A DNA stretch of 17,743 nucleotides from contig SFNZ01000032.1 in NCBI GenBank assembly GCA_004552615.1, positions 1 to 17,743 on the forward strand. The letters run 5' to 3'. Positions within the stretch are counted from its first letter, which is position 1. Every line of letters starts with the position of its first letter. Positions 14,847 to 17,743 of this stretch are shown one piece after another. Source of the stretch: Bacteroidales bacterium. GTDB lineage: Bacteria; Bacteroidota; Bacteroidia; Bacteroidales; UBA932. The notes under the pieces were generated by a model that saw only the letters and a list, made by a program, of their open reading frames with translations, searched no databases and had not been told where the DNA came from. The position numbers were made by a program, and so were the translations under genes.

Positions 14847-16166
14847 TTATTTTTTATTCCATTTAACATTGTTGAACACTGCCACATGCTGTCCTGTCTG
14901 GTCAGGGAGTTCGTCTCCATAGTTGACGGTCATCGGCCAGTATGCCTTGAGGCCGTCCTCTCCACCCTTGAAGCCGTATCCCTGCTCCACGTCGGCCTTG
15001 ATCTGCTCGGCTGACTTGGCATCTCTCCAGATGGACACATGCTGGACATCTCCACGCATATATCTATTTGAATAGAATGGAGAAGTTCCCACCTGAAGTC
15101 TTGAAGTCGGGGTGTTCATCTTGCCACACTTTCCTGAAGATTTGAGTTCTCCATTGACATACAATGCTATGCCAGTATTAGCTTTATATGTCACGGCAAT
15201 ATCATACCATACGCCAACAGACAGCGTTGAATAAGAAGTTCCTTTCCATCCTCCATCTCCAATATAGAACTGAAGTTTGTTTCCGCTGCTCCTGAGCATG
15301 AATCCGGAAGAAGGTCCGGAAGACTCGCATGAAATTATACACTGGTCTCCACTTGCAAGTTCAGTATAGCGTGCACGGAGTTCTACGGTGAACTCTTCCC
15401 CTAAATCCCAATCTCCGTAAGGACCCAGATTCATATATGAGCCTTCACCGAATCTCGGTATTGATTCCTCCACTTCGGTAGGGAACACATACTCCACAGG
15501 CTCGAGAGCCAGAAGGTCGAGGTCATTCTTGTTCTTCATTATGAAGGTCTGGACTGAGATTGTTCCTCCCTTCTTCCAGGATTTCACATTAGTCTTGGCC
15601 GGGGAATCCTCTATCTTCATCTCCTGCATCTTTCCGTCCTCGTCTTCCCACTTGAAGAGATAGTAGGTGGATGAAGCCTCGTTCCACTCCACGTCCACCG
15701 ACCCGTCATATTTCGGGACGAATGTGGTAATACGCTTCGGGATCTCCTTCAACACGTCATTGATGCCATATGCCTTTCCGTAAACTTGAGAAGGAACAGA
15801 CCTATTGCCAGCAGCATCATAAGTGAATACGTCGAAATAGTAGCTGCCGCCTTCGAGCCCGTCAATCAGCATCCTCGCCTTCCCGTCGGTGCCGATGATG
15901 TCGGAAATGTTGAAGGTAACGGTCCTATCGTCATAGCTCACGGTACATTCAGTAGCCGTCCTGAGGTAATTGGTATTGCCGACTATCTCCACGCGGTTCA
16001 TTCCGGACCGCACTTTCAGGGAGTCAATCTTGCCGACATATATTTTCTCGCCTTTGTCGGTCCATTCCTTCTGCGTCTCATCGATGCTGTAGCAGCCGGT
16101 GAAGGCAAGCGCCAGGCAGGACAGACCTGCGATAATGTTAATCGTATGATTCATATAGTTTCTCAT
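14847..16166 (-). CDS. Outer-surface lipoprotein with DUF4998-like and LamG-like domains
   Basis: This 439-residue lipoprotein has signal ...LALAFTGC with the lipid-bearing Cys25, so it is likely outer-membrane anchored and, in a PUL, surface-exposed. Residues about 26-230 resemble DUF4998 (KIYVGKIDSLKVRSGMNRVEI, then Fn3-like strands). Residues about 240-436 form a LamG/concanavalin-like jelly roll (YMNLGPYGDWDLGEEFTVELRARY, GVWYDIAVTYKANTGIALYVNGEL, RMRGDV-like FYSNRYMRGDVQHVSIWRDAKS, ending LKAYWPMTVNYGDELPDQTG). Such pairs in Bacteroidales PULs are thought to bind glycan at the cell surface. An internal ATG at residue 5 could be the real start; both give a valid signal. Gaps are 15 bp on each side, in operon with GH38. 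Confidence 0.82.
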   Translation of the reverse strand: MRNYMNHTINIIAGLSCLALAFTGCYSIDETQKEWTDKGEKIYVGKIDSLKVRSGMNRVEIVGNTNYLRTATECTVSYDDRTVTFNISDIIGTDGKARMLIDGLEGGSYYFDVFTYDAAGNRSVPSQVYGKAYGINDVLKEIPKRITTFVPKYDGSVDVEWNEASSTYYLFKWEDEDGKMQEMKIEDSPAKTNVKSWKKGGTISVQTFIMKNKNDLDLLALEPVEYVFPTEVEESIPRFGEGSYMNLGPYGDWDLGEEFTVELRARYTELASGDQCIISCESSGPSSGFMLRSSGNKLQFYIGDGGWKGTSYSTLSVGVWYDIAVTYKANTGIALYVNGELKSSGKCGKMNTPTSRLQVGTSPFYSNRYMRGDVQHVSIWRDAKSAEQIKADVEQGYGFKGGEDGLKAYWPMTVNYGDELPDQTGQHVAVFNNVKWNKK

Positions 16167-16181
16167 CTTGAAATAGGTTTT

Positions 16182-17411
16182 TTACTGTTCAACCTCTTCC
16201 CCTTCTTCGTCCTCAATCTGGCCCCAGAGCGTAAGTTCTGACAAGCAGGAGAGCTTCATCTCGGAATGTACGGCCAGGATTTCGAATCTCACATACCTTA
16301 CCGGATCAGCATTTCTGTCGAAGGAAAACTCTTCTCCGTCTGTAAGGAGCTGAATATCTTCATCCGATACCTGTCCCAGAGGGAGTCCTGAAGGCTTCAC
16401 GGAAACGAATGATCCTACAAGCCTCCATCCGTGCAGTGGATCGTCGGTGAACTCAGGAAGCTCATTGCATCCATAGACATTGAAAATCCTCCATGCTCCG
16501 TGCTGCCATCTTACGTCATCACCTGAACGCTGCCATGTCTTGAGACGGGAAAGCTTGGCCTCCACTCCGAGATCGAAAGTGAATCTGTGAGGGAACTCTA
16601 GCGGCCATTTCGTGTGGAAGTAGTTCCAGTTGTCGATGGTTCCGTCCCATGCTTTGCGCATCTCTGTGTGGTATTGGTTAGTTGGAATATCACCGTTGAC
16701 AAGGCCCGGATTGACTGGCGTAAAAAGCATCTTGTCAAGTAAATCCTCTCTCCACGGAGTAGCGGTAAACTCAAGGACTTCAGACTTGTTGCCCCAATGG
16801 TCCTGAACATAGAGTCCGAAATCATTCTCCTCGTCCGGAAGTCCCCTGACAGGGTATATTCCGGATGGTTTCTCAGTATAGTACACGTCATAGTATTCCA
16901 TTTCTCCGGTCACCTCATCCCTTCTCGTGACGTAGATGCCCACATTGGACTTGGTGCTGTTCTCAAATGATACCATGAACCCGCCGAAATCCACAGCCCA
17001 CTCCAGTGACTCGAACACAGTCTGGATAGGAGGAGTGAGAGGAGTGACTGTCACCTTCACCGGTGAAGAGGCATTCTCGAATCTATCATAAGCCCTGAGC
17101 TCTATCGTATAATCAGCCGTGTTCCCGAAACCCTCAATAAGAAGAGAGTCCACATAGGAGGAAGCGCGGGCCTCCCTCTTGGAGCCGTCCGTGCCGATGA
17201 ACTCGGCCTTCACATAGGACAGGTCATGGTCTGCAGGCAACTTGTACCTGATAACCGCTGCGCCAGGCTTGTTTGTCACCGTCACCTCGGATACCGGAGA
17301 CGGGCCCTTGCCGTCGTCCGTACCGTAAGGATGAAGCAGGTCGACATCTGAACATCCCGCCAGAGCCATTGCGAATGGCAGGATCGAAGCTATTATTCTT
17401 GTGTGTTTCAT
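16182..17411 (-). CDS. Surface lipoprotein, DUF4959-DUF5126-DUF5000 type
   Basis: This 409-residue lipoprotein has signal MKHTRIIASILPFAMALAGC, with lipobox LAGC and Cys20. Three modules are visible. About 21-124 is an Fn3-like DUF4959-type domain (VSEVTVTNKPGAAVIRYKLP, YTIELRAYDRFENASS). About 125-218 is a DUF5126-type domain (FGGFMVSFENSTKSNVGIYV, FGLYVQDHWGNKSE). About 240-402 is a DUF5000/F5-8-type galactose-binding-like beta-sandwich (HTEMRKAWDGTIDN, FPHRFTFDLGVEAKLSRLKTW, ADPVRYVRFEILA). The combination is typical of the gene right after susD in Bacteroidales PULs, a candidate surface glycan-binding protein. It ends in an acidic tail (EDEEGEEVEQ). Its ligand is unknown; mannose-containing glycan is inferred from the downstream enzymes. 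Confidence 0.85.
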   Translation of the reverse strand: MKHTRIIASILPFAMALAGCSDVDLLHPYGTDDGKGPSPVSEVTVTNKPGAAVIRYKLPADHDLSYVKAEFIGTDGSKREARASSYVDSLLIEGFGNTADYTIELRAYDRFENASSPVKVTVTPLTPPIQTVFESLEWAVDFGGFMVSFENSTKSNVGIYVTRRDEVTGEMEYYDVYYTEKPSGIYPVRGLPDEENDFGLYVQDHWGNKSEVLEFTATPWREDLLDKMLFTPVNPGLVNGDIPTNQYHTEMRKAWDGTIDNWNYFHTKWPLEFPHRFTFDLGVEAKLSRLKTWQRSGDDVRWQHGAWRIFNVYGCNELPEFTDDPLHGWRLVGSFVSVKPSGLPLGQVSDEDIQLLTDGEEFSFDRNADPVRYVRFEILAVHSEMKLSCLSELTLWGQIEDEEGEEVEQ

Positions 17412-17429
17412 CGTCGTATATATTATTGG

Positions 17430-17743
17430 TTACCAGAGATAGCTCTGCTGGAGCTTGTTGTTCCTGTAAAGGTCATCGAGCTTGATCGGCCAGAAATAGT
17501 TCTTCGGGGTGAAGGTAGGGAAGTCGATGTAGGCAGGGGTGTAGAACGAATCATCACCCTCGGTGACACTCCATCCCATTACAGGACGGTTGCAATAATC
17601 CATCGAAAGTTTCCAGCGGCGGAGGTCATAGAATCTCTGGCCTTCGAAAGCCAGCTCGATCATCCTTTCCCTCTGGATAATCTCCCTCATGCCCTCCTTG
17701 GTCTTCGGTTTGTCAGGATTAGTAGAATACCTGGCCCATGTAT
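17430..17743 (-). CDS. SusD/RagB-family outer-membrane lipoprotein, C-terminal part (partial)
   Basis: The frame is open from the window's right end to a TAA at 17430-17432, about 103 residues. The diagnostic block IIQRERMIELAFEGQRFYDLRRW is the SusD C-terminal signature. The end, TPKNYFWPIKLDDLYRNNKLQQSYLW, corresponds to the usual PKHYLWPIP..EL..N..LxQNPGW finish. SusD proteins cap a TonB-dependent SusC channel and deliver glycan fragments for import. The N-terminal lipobox and the susC gene expected upstream are outside the window. The next gene follows after 18 bp, so this is the upstream member of the five-gene run seen here. Confidence 0.93.
   Translation of the reverse strand, partial: TWARYSTNPDKPKTKEGMREIIQRERMIELAFEGQRFYDLRRWKLSMDYCNRPVMGWSVTEGDDSFYTPAYIDFPTFTPKNYFWPIKLDDLYRNNKLQQSYLW

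Overview
The window looks like a chromosomal segment from a member of the Bacteroidales. Supporting signs are a SusD C-terminus with small DUF4959/DUF5000-type and DUF4998/LamG-type lipoproteins beside periplasmic glycosidases, Bacteroidetes-type promoters (TTTG-N19-TAnnTTTG) with no Shine-Dalgarno sequences, and ribosomal protein sequences of Bacteroidales character. Base composition is moderately GC-rich in genes and AT-rich between them. The genus cannot be fixed from the sequence alone; a gut or rumen lineage is likely but inferred.

Left part (1-3650): the 3' tail of an AraC-type regulator (plus strand) ends at 97 with a hairpin terminator. The rest of this part is on the minus strand. 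It is a translation operon, rplM - rpsI - rpsB - tsf, driven by a textbook Bacteroidetes promoter at 3609-3639 and closed by a hairpin at 725-752. Just after that hairpin lies a 120-residue lipocalin-like ORF (342-704) that has lost its lipoprotein signal and is probably a 5'-truncated remnant. Two non-coding stretches stand out: a 14-bp inverted repeat lying across the rplM promoter (3579-3613), and a 223-nt strongly structured leader between rpsI and rpsB.

Middle part (3650-9002): a sodium:solute symporter (plus) converges on a GntR/HutC regulator - MFS sugar transporter operon (minus). The two units share a strong hairpin between their ends. The regulator promoter carries an inverted repeat at its expected transcription start, a likely autorepression operator. 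Divergent from the regulator is a FAD-dependent oxidoreductase (plus).

Right part (9003-17743): the end of a polysaccharide utilization locus on the minus strand, tightly packed (1-18 bp gaps). In transcription order it has susD (3' end only, running off the window), a DUF4959/DUF5126/DUF5000-type lipoprotein, a DUF4998 + LamG-type lipoprotein, a GH38 alpha-mannosidase with an N-terminal polysaccharide-lyase-type binding domain, and a divergent GH92 alpha-mannosidase. Together these suggest capture of an alpha-mannose-containing glycan at the surface, trimming in the periplasm by the two mannosidases, and uptake of released sugars by the MFS and/or SSS transporter. Assignment of the oxidoreductase and the SSS carrier to the same pathway is inference from proximity. 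No tRNA, rRNA, CRISPR array or insertion sequence was seen. No stretch over 300 bp lacks a gene; the longest gaps (98-341, 2470-2692, 3548-3758, 7335-7619) are described in individual entries.
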